DNA of 64,000 nucleotides, taken from NCBI GenBank assembly GCA_027486845.1, contig JAIXOL010000033.1:108310-172309 (forward strand), read 5' to 3'. The stretch comes from Cytophagaceae bacterium (GTDB lineage Bacteria > Bacteroidota > Bacteroidia > Cytophagales > Spirosomataceae). Below the pieces are notes generated by a model that saw only the letters and a program-made list of their open reading frames with translations, ran no database searches and was not told where the DNA came from. The translations under genes and the position numbers were made by a program. Below are positions 43,591 to 52,689 of this stretch, one piece after another (within the stretch, counting starts at the first letter, position 1; each line of letters starts with the position of its first letter).

Positions 43591-44688
43591 ATGAAAAAAA
43601 TTATTATCAGCGGCGGAGGTACAGGCGGACATATTTATCCAGCGGTTGCGATTGCAAACGAGCTAAAAGCTATTGATTCCACCAACGAAATTCTTTTTGT
43701 TGGTGCCGAAGGCAAAATGGAAATGGAAAAAGTGCCAAAATCAGGCTACAAAATCATTGGTTTACCCATTGCGGGTATCAATCGCTCCAATATGTTGGCC
43801 AATTTAGGCTTACCGTTTAAGCTGATTAAAAGTCTTTGGAAAACCTACCGAGTTATTAAAGACTTTAAACCAGATATTGCGATTGGTGTAGGCGGGTATG
43901 CCAGTGGGCCAACACTCATAATGGCTAATTTTTTGGGCGTTCCAACACTTATTCAAGAACAAAACTCTTTTGCAGGCGTAACAAATAAGTTTTTAGCTAA
44001 GAAAACTCAAAGAATCTGCGTGGCTTACCCAAATATGGAGCAGTTTTTTCCGAAAGAAAAAATAGTAATGACGGGAAATCCTGTAAGAAAAGACATTTTA
44101 GAAACAGCGTCGAAAAGGGAGCAAGCATTCATGCATTTCGGACTTGACCCCGAACGCAAAACACTTTTGGTAATCGGTGGAAGCCAAGGAGCGAGAACTA
44201 TTAACGAGGCTATTTTTGCAGGTTTGAATGATTTAATCTCAAATGATTTGCAAGTTATTTGGCAAACAGGCAAGTTATTTATTGATAAGGCCAAACAAGC
44301 AGTTGAGTCGCTTCAAACACGACGAGTTTTTGTTTCAGATTTTATTTACGAAATGGATTTGGCTTATTCCGCTGCCGATTTGGTTGTCTCTCGTGCAGGA
44401 GCATTATCCGTTTCTGAGCTTTGTTTGGCCGAAAAGCCTTCGATTTTAGTTCCTCTGCCAACCGCAGCCGAAGACCACCAAACTCAAAACGCTATGAGTT
44501 TAGTGAATGTAAAAGCAGCTTGGTTTGTAAAAGATAATGAAGCGGGCGATATTTTAGTTGATAGTGTCATAAAATTAGCTGATGATAAATCTGAAATGAT
44601 GCAACTGAGCCAAAACATAAAAACATTGGCCAAGCCAAATGCGGGTAAAGAAATTGCCGCTGAGGTTTTGAAAATTATTAATAAATAA
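43591..44688 (+). CDS. murG: UDP-GlcNAc:lipid-linked MurNAc-pentapeptide GlcNAc transferase
   Basis: 365 residues from the ATG at 43591, which follows a GGAG ribosome site; a GTG two codons earlier is possible. Makes lipid II from lipid I at the inner face of the membrane. MurG motifs are SGGGTGGHIYPAVAIANELK at the N-terminus, GVGGYASGPTLIMANFLGVPTLIQEQNSFAGVTNKFLA, VIGGSQGARTINEAI, and the UDP-GlcNAc pocket SRAGALSVSELCLAEKPSILVPLPTAAEDHQTQNA. The next gene begins 3 bp after its stop, so the two are translationally close. Confidence 0.97.
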   Translation: MKKIIISGGGTGGHIYPAVAIANELKAIDSTNEILFVGAEGKMEMEKVPKSGYKIIGLPIAGINRSNMLANLGLPFKLIKSLWKTYRVIKDFKPDIAIGVGGYASGPTLIMANFLGVPTLIQEQNSFAGVTNKFLAKKTQRICVAYPNMEQFFPKEKIVMTGNPVRKDILETASKREQAFMHFGLDPERKTLLVIGGSQGARTINEAIFAGLNDLISNDLQVIWQTGKLFIDKAKQAVESLQTRRVFVSDFIYEMDLAYSAADLVVSRAGALSVSELCLAEKPSILVPLPTAAEDHQTQNAMSLVNVKAAWFVKDNEAGDILVDSVIKLADDKSEMMQLSQNIKTLAKPNAGKEIAAEVLKIINK

Positions 44689-44691
44689 GGC

Positions 44692-45480
44692 ATGAAGATT
44701 TTTTTTTCTGAAAATAAAGTAGATTATTCGACATATACATTCGATTATGCGATTTATTGCTTGAAAGAATCACAAAGCGAATTGTCTGAAATATACGAAA
44801 AAGGTTTTCTGCCTTATACCGGAAATTTGAGCATCGAAGGAGATACTTTTTACTTAGCCCGTAGTCTAAGAGTTGAACTCGACAGATTTGAAGATACATC
44901 AGAAAATCGCCGTGTAAATCGTTTAGTTGAGCCTCTCAATATTCAGTTAGAAGTAATTCGAAAAGAAGATTTCAATTTAAATGCGACCGATTTCATAAGT
45001 CTTAGTCAGGAATACATTTCGCAACGCATCGGCGACGAAAATATGAGCATGGAGCGTTGGCAATATATTTTGTCGAGAGAAACAGGTACTCACATCTTCA
45101 GATTTAGTATAAACCACAAACTAATTGGTTTTGTGTTTGCTGTTCTTGAAGGAGAAATATTACATTACTGGTTTGCTTTTTTTGATACTGAATATATGAG
45201 AAGCCATTCACTTGGTAAATGGCTCATGTGGCGAGTAATTAAGTGGGGAAAGGAAAATCACCTAAAGTATGTTTATCTCGGAACCGCCTATAAATCATCA
45301 GCTTTGTATAAAATCAGAGATCACAAAGGTTTGGCCTATTTTGATGGTTATCGTTGGAATCAAAACATTGAACATCTAAAAAAACTTTGTAAAAACGATT
45401 TAGAACCTAAATTTGCGGACGAATTCAAAACATTAGATAATCAAAATGAATTTTTGAATAAATTGAAAGTTGGTGATTAA
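44692..45480 (+). CDS. ATE/Bpt-like aminoacyl-tRNA-protein transferase family protein within the division cluster
   Basis: 262 residues. By eye it resembles arginyl/leucyl-tRNA-protein transferases. The N-terminal part has IYEKGFLPYTGNL, RSLRVELDRFEDTSENRRVNR, which follows the ATE_N order (GF...PLRV-v-F-S-QRR) but lacks the ATE_N Cys pair. The C-terminal part has ILHYWFAFFDTEYMRSHSLGKWLMWRVIKWGKENHLKYVYLGTAYKSSALYKI, close to the GNAT-fold ATE_C block. The gene starts 3 bp after murG and is 131 bp before ftsQ, at the position often held by murC. If active, it would tag proteins with an amino acid; a role in division or cell wall is an inference from position. Other possibility: a generic GNAT. 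Confidence 0.72.
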   Translation: MKIFFSENKVDYSTYTFDYAIYCLKESQSELSEIYEKGFLPYTGNLSIEGDTFYLARSLRVELDRFEDTSENRRVNRLVEPLNIQLEVIRKEDFNLNATDFISLSQEYISQRIGDENMSMERWQYILSRETGTHIFRFSINHKLIGFVFAVLEGEILHYWFAFFDTEYMRSHSLGKWLMWRVIKWGKENHLKYVYLGTAYKSSALYKIRDHKGLAYFDGYRWNQNIEHLKKLCKNDLEPKFADEFKTLDNQNEFLNKLKVGD

Positions 45481-45611
45481 TTATTTGTTACTGGTTTTCG
45501 GTTCTTCTATATTGATAAAATATTTGCCAATGACCGTATGGGAGGCTCCGAAATTTTCCAGTTTCCCAACAAAGAAAAACAAGTTTACCAATTTTCCTAA
45601 TAACTATAAAA

Positions 45612-46379
45612 ATGTTTCTTAATACTAACTTCAGTAAAATTGGCAAAGTGCTATTGGGAGTAGTTGCCGTTTGTGCTATTGTGTTTTTGATTGCCTTTTC
45701 GACTGACAGTTTTTCTTCAAATCGTTGTAAGAATATTGAAATCAACATTAAAAATGCCGACAAACAGTTTTTTATAAACAAAAAAGATGTCGAATCACTT
45801 GTTACAAAATATGGTAGCGACCAACTCATTGGTAAGCTTTATGAAAAAATCGACCTGCAAGAAATTGAGCAACGAGTGTTGCGTAATCGACAAATTAAAA
45901 GCTGTCAGGTGTTTCGTGGTGTAGAAGGAACGCTCAATGTTGACATCGAACAACACATTCCGATTGCTCGAATTCTGATGTCCGATGGCCGTGATGATGT
46001 ATATGTAGACGCCGACGGAAGTTTTTTTCCACTCTCCGACCAATATTCCGCAAGAATTTTATTACTTTCGGGCGAATATTTCCGAAATATGTCAAACTTA
46101 AAATCTAAGCGTCAGGAAAAGAATCTACAATTTATAAGTTTTATTAACGAGGATCCTTTTTTGAAGGCTCAATTCACTCAACTTGACATTGATGCAAACG
46201 GAGATATTAATGTCGTTCCGTTGGTTGGTAACCATATTATTGAGTTTGGCGAACCAACAAATATTGAAAACAGATTAAATAGATTAAAGATATTTTATAA
46301 CCAAATTCTACCTGTTAAGGGTTGGGATGGTTTTTCGTCGGTGAGTGTGAAATACGACGGGCAAATTGTTTGTAAATAA
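45612..46379 (+). CDS. ftsQ: FtsQ/DivIB-type cell division protein
   Basis: 255 residues with one N-terminal membrane helix (about residues 12-32) and a periplasmic part. A POTRA-like segment (IEINIKNADKQFFINKKDVESLV) is followed by the beta domain with LRNRQIKSCQVFRGVEGTLNVDIEQHIPIARI and DVYVDADGSFFPLSDQYSARILLLSG, the FtsQ pattern. The position directly before ftsA and ftsZ supports the call. Links FtsB/FtsL with the divisome. The 5 bp gap to the open frame of ftsA suggests one transcript. Confidence 0.9.
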   Translation: MFLNTNFSKIGKVLLGVVAVCAIVFLIAFSTDSFSSNRCKNIEINIKNADKQFFINKKDVESLVTKYGSDQLIGKLYEKIDLQEIEQRVLRNRQIKSCQVFRGVEGTLNVDIEQHIPIARILMSDGRDDVYVDADGSFFPLSDQYSARILLLSGEYFRNMSNLKSKRQEKNLQFISFINEDPFLKAQFTQLDIDANGDINVVPLVGNHIIEFGEPTNIENRLNRLKIFYNQILPVKGWDGFSSVSVKYDGQIVCK

Positions 46380-46435
46380 AAGCTGTGACTTTTAGCCACC
46401 CCTTTCGGACTAAAAGCCTTATAAATAATACAAGA

Positions 46436-47857
46436 ATGAATAAAGGTGTAATAGTAGGCATTGATATTGGTAGCACAAAAATTTGTGCAGTGGCAGGGAT
46501 AATGGACTCTATCGGGAAGGTAAAAATTCTTGATATGGTTGAAGAACCTACCCAAAAGGGGCGTGTATCTAATGGAACGGTTGTAAACTTAGAATTTACG
46601 GCTCTTGATATTGATCGTATCCTTACCAAATTATCCGACAAAGCCGACATCAATATTCAAAATGTAATTGTTAATATTTCAGGCGAATATGTTGAGGGAC
46701 GAAGCCACCAAAACTTCTTAACTCGTAACGATAGCCGAACGACGATTCGCAAAGAAGAAATCGAAAAATTGGCGGTTGATATTCGTAAATCGTTTCGCCC
46801 TACTGCTGGAAACCTCATTATTCACACTTTCCCGCAGGAGTTTATCATTGACCGTGCCTTAGTACCCGAAAATCCGATTGGACGTTTCGGTGTAACGCTC
46901 GGTGGAAACTTCTTTTTGATTTCTACACCAAATGATCCACATATTGCACTCCAACAAACCATTGAGAGCGTTGGCGTAAAAATTCAAGATAATAAGCGTT
47001 TTATACCCTTAAAGATTGTTCATACTTTATTCTCTCCTTTGGCCGATGCAATGTCGGTTTTAATCGAAATAGATAAAAAACTCGGTGTTGCCGTTGTAAA
47101 CATCGGTGGTGATACGACTGAAGTGGCAATTTTTCACGAAAATGGTTTACGTCATATTTCGGTGATACCTTTCGCGGGAAAAAGCATTACAAATGACCTT
47201 GTAAAAGCATTCCAAATTTTACCCGACCACGCCGAAAAGCTCAAACTAATCATGGGTGATGTTCCTCCCGATGAAGTAGGCAAAAATGACATTATCAAAA
47301 TCCCTGGAGTTGAAGGTTTACCCGATAAAGAAATCGTTGCAAAAAACGTAAGTATTATCATCGAAGAGCGTCTAAAAGAAATTGCAGCAATGGCAATGGC
47401 CGAAATTATGCACTCCGGCTACGAAGGACAACTCATTAATGGCGTTGTTCTGACGGGTGGAACGGCCAATATCAGAATGATAAAAGACGTTTTCGACCAA
47501 GTAACCAACGGTATGAATATCAGGGTTGGCAACAACGTTCGGAATATCGGAGAAAGCTCTTTGAGTAAAATTATTGACCCAAAATATGCTACTGTCGTTG
47601 GCTTAGTATTATCTGGTTTTTTACCTTTAGATGAGCGAGTACCTCAAGAGGTAATATGGGGAGAAATTCCAAAGAGCCAGTTACCGCCAAACCCAATAAA
47701 CGGATTTGAAACGCGTAATGTTGGTCGTCATAAAGAAGTTGAGCCACCAGCTCCTTCCCAAGAAGAGCCTCCACAGAGCGGAGGGTTGCTCAGTTGGCTA
47801 AAACGTCAAGTGCAAACCCCTAAATCAGATTTTGGTGACGACAATGGGTACTTATAA
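46436..47857 (+). CDS. ftsA: Cell division protein FtsA
   Basis: 473 residues. Actin-like ATPase that anchors FtsZ to the membrane. VGIDIGSTKICAVAG is the phosphate-1 block near residue 6, and VAVVNIGGDTTEVAIFHENGL and VVLTGGTANIRMI are the later ATP-site blocks. The SHS2/1C domain lies at about 85-165. The C-terminal helix GGLLSWLKRQVQT is the expected membrane-targeting amphipathic helix, followed by a short acidic tail. The start is set at the ATG before NKGVIVGIDIG; an open frame reaches 51 bp further upstream but adds an atypical sequence. Confidence 0.96.
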   Translation: MNKGVIVGIDIGSTKICAVAGIMDSIGKVKILDMVEEPTQKGRVSNGTVVNLEFTALDIDRILTKLSDKADINIQNVIVNISGEYVEGRSHQNFLTRNDSRTTIRKEEIEKLAVDIRKSFRPTAGNLIIHTFPQEFIIDRALVPENPIGRFGVTLGGNFFLISTPNDPHIALQQTIESVGVKIQDNKRFIPLKIVHTLFSPLADAMSVLIEIDKKLGVAVVNIGGDTTEVAIFHENGLRHISVIPFAGKSITNDLVKAFQILPDHAEKLKLIMGDVPPDEVGKNDIIKIPGVEGLPDKEIVAKNVSIIIEERLKEIAAMAMAEIMHSGYEGQLINGVVLTGGTANIRMIKDVFDQVTNGMNIRVGNNVRNIGESSLSKIIDPKYATVVGLVLSGFLPLDERVPQEVIWGEIPKSQLPPNPINGFETRNVGRHKEVEPPAPSQEEPPQSGGLLSWLKRQVQTPKSDFGDDNGYL

Positions 47858-47980
47858 TTTTTCAGATATATTTATTATATTTGAAATAATTTGAAATTTT
47901 TTGATGAGACTTCGCCTTTATCAAGATTTTTAAGTAAAAAAAGAAAAACAGCTTTTCCTAATCTATAAAAGTTTATTACG

Positions 47981-49351
47981 ATGTCAGAAGAACCAGACTA
48001 CGAACTTGTCCCAAAGAACAAATTCAGAAACATAATTAAAGTAATAGGTGTGGGTGGTGCCGGCTGTAACGCCGTTAAGCACATGCACAATATGGGCGTT
48101 AATGACATTGGTCTAGTAATTTGTAATACTGACCAACAAGCCCTTGAATCTGCCTCTCCAGAAATAAAACGACTACAAATTGGGGTTGAACTTACCAAAG
48201 GATTAGGTGCTGGCACCGAGCCAACAATGGGTAAAAAAGCAGCCGAAGAAAGCGAAAAAGCAATCCGAGAGTTACTCAAAGAGCCAACCGAAATGGTATT
48301 CATTACGGCTGGTATGGGTGGTGGAACGGGTACTGGTGCAGCACCCGTAATTGCTAAAATAGCTAAAGAAATGAACCTTTTGACGATTGCGGTCGTAACA
48401 GATCCGTTCCCGTTTGAAGGAGGCGATAAGATTATCCAAGCAAGAATCGGTATTGAAGAATTAAAGAAAAACTGCGATACAGTTCTTATTATCAAGAATG
48501 AGCGTTTGGAAGAACAATTTGGCGATATGGATATCGAAGAGGCTTACGCGAAAGCCGATGATGTATTGGCCAATGGTGTAAAAAGTATTGCAGAGCTAAT
48601 TACTCGTACTGGTATCATCAATCTTGACTTTGCCGATGTAAAGAAGGTTTTGGGCGGTGCCGGACAAGCCGTGATGGGAACAGCTGAAGCTGAAGGCGAA
48701 AAAAGAGTTGAAGAAGCTATCAAATTGGCTTTATCTTCGCCATTGCTTGAAAGCAACGATATTAGCGGTGCTCAAAGGATTTTATTAAGTATTGCTTATA
48801 GTCCGGAGCATAAAATCAAACTTTCTGACCAAACTTTGGTAACAAAGTTTGTTGAAAGTCAGATTCAAAGCAAGGCAAGTTTATTCAAACACGGTTTTGC
48901 TACTGATAGTAATTTAGGCAAAAAAGTGCGTGTTACAATTGTGGCAGCAGGTTTTGACCTTATACAACCAGAACCATTACCTGAACCAGTTGTTGAAAAA
49001 GTAAAACAAACTGTTATAGCTGCTACTATGATGGCATCTGTGCCACAACCTACAGCTTCGGTTGGAGCAACGGTTATAAATACAAGCAATACACAAAACC
49101 CAGTTGAAGAAACTGCAACTTATGCCGAAATTAATGAGCCAAAAGTTGAGCAGAAAGATACAACTGAGCAAATCAAGGCAATGATTCAGCGATTTATGCG
49201 TGAAGGTTATCGTAATCCAGCTTTAAATACAACGCCAACTTATGTGCGTAATGGTGTTGAATTGCAGGATATTAAAAAGCTTAGGCAAAATGGTCGTGTA
49301 TTAGAATATGAATTAGACCAATTACTCGCCATGATGGAAACGGTAAGATAA
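47981..49351 (+). CDS. ftsZ: Cell division protein FtsZ
   Basis: 456 residues. Tubulin-like GTPase with VIGVGGAGCNAVKHM (residues about 22-36), the tubulin signature GMGGGTGTGAAPVIA (near 108), the T7-type loop around TGIINLDFADVK, and a long variable linker rich in Pro/Val/Glu (about 330-400). A candidate C-terminal interaction peptide, TPTYVRNGVEL, ends about 30 residues before the terminus, and a further helical segment (IKKLRQNGRVLEYELDQLLAMMETVR) follows. Most FtsZ proteins end close to their conserved peptide, so this extension is notable. Last gene of the division cluster on the plus strand. Confidence 0.97.
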   Translation: MSEEPDYELVPKNKFRNIIKVIGVGGAGCNAVKHMHNMGVNDIGLVICNTDQQALESASPEIKRLQIGVELTKGLGAGTEPTMGKKAAEESEKAIRELLKEPTEMVFITAGMGGGTGTGAAPVIAKIAKEMNLLTIAVVTDPFPFEGGDKIIQARIGIEELKKNCDTVLIIKNERLEEQFGDMDIEEAYAKADDVLANGVKSIAELITRTGIINLDFADVKKVLGGAGQAVMGTAEAEGEKRVEEAIKLALSSPLLESNDISGAQRILLSIAYSPEHKIKLSDQTLVTKFVESQIQSKASLFKHGFATDSNLGKKVRVTIVAAGFDLIQPEPLPEPVVEKVKQTVIAATMMASVPQPTASVGATVINTSNTQNPVEETATYAEINEPKVEQKDTTEQIKAMIQRFMREGYRNPALNTTPTYVRNGVELQDIKKLRQNGRVLEYELDQLLAMMETVR

Positions 49352-49365
49352 TTTTTGCTCAATAT

Positions 49366-50004
49366 TTAATAAAAATACTTTTCTAAAAGTTTATCAACAC
49401 TTGTTTCTTTTTCGTTCAAGAAAATCGGATTGTGGAAATCATGTAATTTGTTGAGTAAATAAAAAAGTTGCAGTCTCTCAACATCACTCAATTTTCCAGA
49501 AATAATCTTGCTTACTTTTTGCATTCCATCAATAGACTTGATAAATTCTGCTTGCCCAAGCGGTGTAATTTTCAAGCGTTTGCTTCTTTTATCATGCTCG
49601 TCATCATACTGTTCGAGTAATTGATGATTTATCAACCTTTTGATGATTTCCATACCCGTGTTTTTCTCATGAATATTCTTTTCGATGACTTGCGTTTTGG
49701 TTAAATTTCCATACTGCCAAACGGCCGCTAAATAGCCAAAATCATCTAAAGTCAAGATTGTAGATTCTTCTAAAGCCTTTTTTATGTAGCCTTTGGCATA
49801 TCGATACATAAAAGCTACTAATTGCCCAATATTATTTTCATCATTTTTGGCAGGTGCTTCAGCTGATTGCGGAGTCAATATTGTCTCAACATATTTTTTA
49901 TTCAGAAATCCCACAAAATCTTCCATCGAAATATTCGTTGAATTCTGTTCAGCTTCAAAACTTTCTAAATCACCTACTAATTTCCGTAAAATGCTATAAT
50001 CCAT
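49366..50004 (-). CDS. MarR family winged-helix transcriptional regulator
   Basis: 212 residues. The central winged-helix region is STILTLDDFGYLAAVWQYGNLTKTQVIEKNIHEKNTGMEIIKRLINHQLLEQYDDEHDKRSKRLKITPLGQAEF, with the MarR-type DKR-S-R-L wing. The N-terminal ~60 residues are an extra helical part. It is divergent from a TonB-dependent receptor (178 bp between starts) and converges with ftsZ, so it probably controls the receptor and itself. Ligand unknown. Confidence 0.85.
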   Translation of the reverse strand: MDYSILRKLVGDLESFEAEQNSTNISMEDFVGFLNKKYVETILTPQSAEAPAKNDENNIGQLVAFMYRYAKGYIKKALEESTILTLDDFGYLAAVWQYGNLTKTQVIEKNIHEKNTGMEIIKRLINHQLLEQYDDEHDKRSKRLKITPLGQAEFIKSIDGMQKVSKIISGKLSDVERLQLFYLLNKLHDFHNPIFLNEKETSVDKLLEKYFY

Positions 50005-50181
50005 GTTTAGTTTAAATATTTCGCTCGCACAAAAGTGTTTTTTTATACCAATTTAAAAATATTTAGTACAAAAACAAAACATATTTTTGGTGAATTTGTT
50101 TAGTAGTAAACACATATAAATCAAAAAAGTTGTCGGGTATTTTGAATTATACTCGGCACTCTCTCACAAACACTCATTTTT

Positions 50182-52614
50182 ATGTACAAAATACTTTACT
50201 TTTTTAGCTTTCTAAGTTTGAATATTGCTTATGCACAAAATACGGGCGAAATTCAAGGCACAATCAAAGACCGTCGTACCCAAGAGCCCCTAGTTGGCGT
50301 AGCAATTCAAGTTGAAGGAATACAAAAAGGTGCTCAGAGTGACGTAGAAGGGAATTTCAAAATCTCTGGCATTTCAACAGGAAGCTATAATCTGAAAGCC
50401 ACTTACGTAGGCTACAAAGATGTCTCGAAGTTTAATATCGTGGTATCTTCTGGAAATGCCAATATTATCAACTTTGTGATGGAAGAAGATTCCAAGCAAC
50501 TCAACGAAGTAAAGGTGGTGGTAAATCGCTCAGTTTCGGTGGCTTCATTGGAAACGCCAAATTCGATTCAAAAACTTTCGACCGAAGAAATAAAAAATAA
50601 TCCCGGTGGAAACTTTGATATTTCGCAAGTAATTCAAGTTTTACCTGGTGTTGGCGGCACAAATGGCGGTGGTGCTTTCAGAAATGACATCATTATTCGT
50701 GGTGGAGCTCCAAACGAAAATGTATATTACCTCGATGGAATTGAAGTACCAGTAATTAATCACTTTTCAACCCAAGGTAGTGCAGGTGGGCCAACAGGAA
50801 TTCTAAATGTTTCGTTTATCGAAGATGCCACACTTTCGTCTAGTAGCTTTAATGCTAAATATGACAATGCTTTGTCGTCGGTGCTACAATTTAAGCAGCG
50901 AGATGGTAATAAAGATAATTTTCAAGGTAATTTTCGTGTAAGTTCGACCGAAGCTGCGGCGACTTTAGAAGGACCAATTTCACCCAAAACAACTTATTTG
51001 GTTTCGGCACGTCGCTCCTATTTACAATATTTATTTCAGTTGATTGATTTACCGATTCGCCCAAATTATTGGGATTTTCAGTATAAAATTACCCACAAAA
51101 TAAATGCAAAAACTACTCTTACGGCTATCGGTTTAGGTGCGATTGACAAATTTTATTTTGGTGTTCCGAAAGAATCTTCACCGAGCAAAGAATACATTTT
51201 GCGAGCATTTCCGTACATTAATCAATGGAATTATACAACAGGTTTTACATTGAAACACTTGCTTGACAAAGGCTATATGAATATTTCTTTGAGCAGAAAT
51301 ATGTACGATAATTCGCTCGAAAAGTTTGAAGATGGTCAACAAAGCTCCAAAGGCTTACTGACCTTGAATACAAAATCGCAAGAAATTGAAAATAAACTTA
51401 GAATAGAAGTGAATAAATTTAGCGAAAAATGGGAATATTCTTATGGTGTAAGTAGCCAATTCGTGAAATATAACGCTGATTCTTATAATCGCTTAAGAAA
51501 ACAATTACTTGATGATAAAGGCAATATTATTCAACCAGAAGTAGCTTTCAAATTCAATACAGCCGTTGAGTTCTTTAAGTTTGGGGCATTTGCACAAGCT
51601 TCTAGGAAGTTTTTGGATGAAAAACTCAATTTCTCGGCAGGAATCCGAAGCGACATGAATAGTTTTACGAATGAAGGAATGAATCCACTTAAAACATTGA
51701 GTCCGAGAGCAGCGGCGAGTTATAGTTTTGCGAATAGATGGCGAGTAAATGCTTCGTTAGGACGATATTTCAAATTACCAATTTATACGGTTTTAGGTTT
51801 TAGAGATAACACCGGAACGCTCGTCAACAAAGACAATAAGTATTTACAAAGCGACCATTTTGTGAGTGGTTTGGAGTTTATTCCTCGCCCATCGACACGT
51901 TTTACTTTAGAAGGTTTTTACAAAATATACAATAATTACGCAGTTTCGGCTCGTGACGGCATTTCATTGGCCAACCAAGGCGGAGATTATGGAGCAATCG
52001 GAAACGAGAAGATAGAAAGTATCGGAAAAGGAAAAGCTTATGGTGTTGAGTTTTTTGCCCAACAAAAACTACAAAAGAATTTGTTTGCGGTTTTCTCTTA
52101 TACTTTGTTTTGGAGTCAGTTTTCGGGAAAAAATGGCGTATTTGTGCCGTCTGCCTGGGATAGTCGTCACTTAGTGGCTTTACAAGTTGGACGCAAATTC
52201 AAGAAAGGATGGGAATTGGGGGCAAAATATCGTTTTTATGGAGGAGCTCCATATACACCTTTCGATTTGGAAGCTTCTCAAAGAAATTACGCAACTTTGG
52301 GCGTTGGTATTCTTGATTATTCTAGACTCAATAATCTACGTCTAAAGAATTTCAGCCAATTTGATTTCAGAATTGATAAGAAAATCAACTTCCGTAAACA
52401 AAGCTTTGATTTTTATTTTGATATTCAAAATGCTCTTTTAGCGAAAAACCCGTCGATTCCAACTTATACTTTTGAACGCACAACCGATAATACGGGTTTC
52501 AAGACAACCAATGGAAAAGCCCTAAATCCAAATGGTTCAAATGGTATTCCATTTATTATTGCCGATGAAACCGCCAGTATTACACCTGGCTTGGGTTTGA
52601 TTTGGGAGTTTTAA
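50182..52614 (+). CDS. TonB-dependent receptor with CarboxypepD_reg-like domain
   Basis: 810 residues with a signal peptide ending AYAQ. An N-terminal carboxypeptidase-regulatory-like domain (IQGTIKDRRTQEPLVGVAIQV, residues about 22-100) precedes the plug (IKNNPGGNFDISQVIQVLPGVGGTNGGGAFRNDIIIRGGAPNENVYYLDGIEVPVINHFSTQG). The barrel follows, ending in GLGLIWEF. No SusD-type partner follows, so this is a general receptor (siderophore, vitamin or small ligand), not a glycan transporter of the SusCD type. Flanked by a divergent MarR gene and a strong terminator. Confidence 0.92.
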   Translation: MYKILYFFSFLSLNIAYAQNTGEIQGTIKDRRTQEPLVGVAIQVEGIQKGAQSDVEGNFKISGISTGSYNLKATYVGYKDVSKFNIVVSSGNANIINFVMEEDSKQLNEVKVVVNRSVSVASLETPNSIQKLSTEEIKNNPGGNFDISQVIQVLPGVGGTNGGGAFRNDIIIRGGAPNENVYYLDGIEVPVINHFSTQGSAGGPTGILNVSFIEDATLSSSSFNAKYDNALSSVLQFKQRDGNKDNFQGNFRVSSTEAAATLEGPISPKTTYLVSARRSYLQYLFQLIDLPIRPNYWDFQYKITHKINAKTTLTAIGLGAIDKFYFGVPKESSPSKEYILRAFPYINQWNYTTGFTLKHLLDKGYMNISLSRNMYDNSLEKFEDGQQSSKGLLTLNTKSQEIENKLRIEVNKFSEKWEYSYGVSSQFVKYNADSYNRLRKQLLDDKGNIIQPEVAFKFNTAVEFFKFGAFAQASRKFLDEKLNFSAGIRSDMNSFTNEGMNPLKTLSPRAAASYSFANRWRVNASLGRYFKLPIYTVLGFRDNTGTLVNKDNKYLQSDHFVSGLEFIPRPSTRFTLEGFYKIYNNYAVSARDGISLANQGGDYGAIGNEKIESIGKGKAYGVEFFAQQKLQKNLFAVFSYTLFWSQFSGKNGVFVPSAWDSRHLVALQVGRKFKKGWELGAKYRFYGGAPYTPFDLEASQRNYATLGVGILDYSRLNNLRLKNFSQFDFRIDKKINFRKQSFDFYFDIQNALLAKNPSIPTYTFERTTDNTGFKTTNGKALNPNGSNGIPFIIADETASITPGLGLIWEF

Positions 52615-52634
52615 GTCTCGTTGTTCAAGAATAG

Positions 52635-52672
52635 AAAAAGGCACGCTGATAAATTTATCGGCGTGCCTTTTT
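52635..52672. terminator. Bidirectional terminator between receptor and serS
   Basis: Long stem with one wobble pair (AAAAAGGCACGC.../...GCGTGCCTTTTT) spanning 52635-52672, with T-rich ends on both strands between convergent genes. Confidence 0.88.
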
Positions 52673-52689
52673 CTATTTTCATCAATAAT

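Noticed and set aside
47998..48495. 165-residue minus-strand frame over ftsZ
   Set aside because: Antisense to the FtsZ core; composition is that of a reversed coding strand, with no recognisable family.
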